NCBI GenBank assembly: GCA_002084535.1
Contig: NBLI01000251.1
Coordinates: forward strand, 1-5,498
Length of the DNA stretch: 5,498 nt
Source of the DNA: Candidatus Zhuqueibacterota bacterium 4572_119
GTDB lineage: Bacteria; Zhuqueibacterota; Zhuqueibacteria; Thermofontimicrobiales; Thermofontimicrobiaceae
Direction of reading: 5' to 3'
The notes beneath the pieces are model-generated. The model made no database searches and was not told the DNA's origin. It saw only the letters and a program-made list of their open reading frames with translations. A program made the translations under genes and the position numbers. Of the stretch, positions 5,431-5,498 are shown piece after piece. Position 1 is the first letter of the stretch. Each line of letters starts with the position of its first letter.

Positions 5431-5498
5431 GCAAAATCAAGCTCAAAAAATTTCCCCATCCGTATAACGCGGGGCTGGCGATTTGCAGTGACATCGAT
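5427..5498 (+). CDS. N-terminus of a probable polysaccharide-deacetylase-like protein, cut by the window end
   Basis: Only 24 codons are visible, starting at GTG and open to the last base. The peptide is basic at first (SKIKLKK) and then reads FPHPYNAGLAICSDID. An aromatic-Pro-x-x-x-(A/G)-x-(A/G)-(I/L)-x-x-(S/T)-D-D/I-D pattern at the N-terminus is typical of the first beta-strand of NodB-like deacetylases and related barrel enzymes, where the final Asp binds metal or acts as base. The four-base overlap with the epimerase/acyltransferase gene places it in the same operon. Too little is present to confirm the family. Confidence 0.6.
   Translation, partial: MSKIKLKKFPHPYNAGLAICSDID

Overview
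The window is AT-rich (roughly one third G+C by eye). It carries an outer-membrane/peptidoglycan-associated protein, a small frameshifted gene, and the start of a polysaccharide-type operon, all on the plus strand. The protein types suggest a Gram-negative bacterium of the Bacteroidota/FCB assemblage (Bacteroidota, Ignavibacteria, Calditrichota and similar). The main evidence is a signal peptide / TPR-like / five-blade PD40 propeller / carboxypeptidase-regulatory-like / OmpA C-terminal architecture, together with gene starts that mostly lack a Shine-Dalgarno sequence. The exact phylum cannot be fixed from this window.

Layout: (1) 1-117 is the last 38 codons of a gene that begins outside the window. 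(2) 118-544 holds no confident gene. It contains a long imperfect inverted repeat at 336-399 and, on the minus strand, a protein-like reading frame interrupted by one stop (238-432) that may be a gene remnant. (3) 545-2350 encodes the 601-residue PD40/OmpA protein, whose domain order matches PorE of the type IX secretion system. (4) 2351-2596 is non-coding apart from a 20-codon mini-ORF. (5) 2597-3038 is a small gene of unknown function. The annotated frame ends at 3016, but the last third reads as good TPR-like protein only in the +1 frame, so it appears frameshifted near 2894. (6) 3039-3304 is an intergenic region packed with small hairpins at 3057-3220, possibly a REP-like or MITE-like element. 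(7) 3305-5498 is a tightly packed operon: a nitrilase-superfamily carbon-nitrogen hydrolase; then, overlapping by 10 bases, a fusion of a D-glucuronyl C5-epimerase-like domain to a hexapeptide-repeat O-acyltransferase; then, overlapping by 4 bases (GTGA), the start of a third gene whose first 24 residues suggest a polysaccharide-deacetylase-like protein.

The most interesting part is the operon. An epimerase domain and an acyltransferase domain on one chain, coupled to an amidase-type hydrolase and probably a deacetylase-like protein, look like a modification module for a uronic-acid-containing surface or exported polysaccharide. The functional link is inference from domain content and gene overlap.
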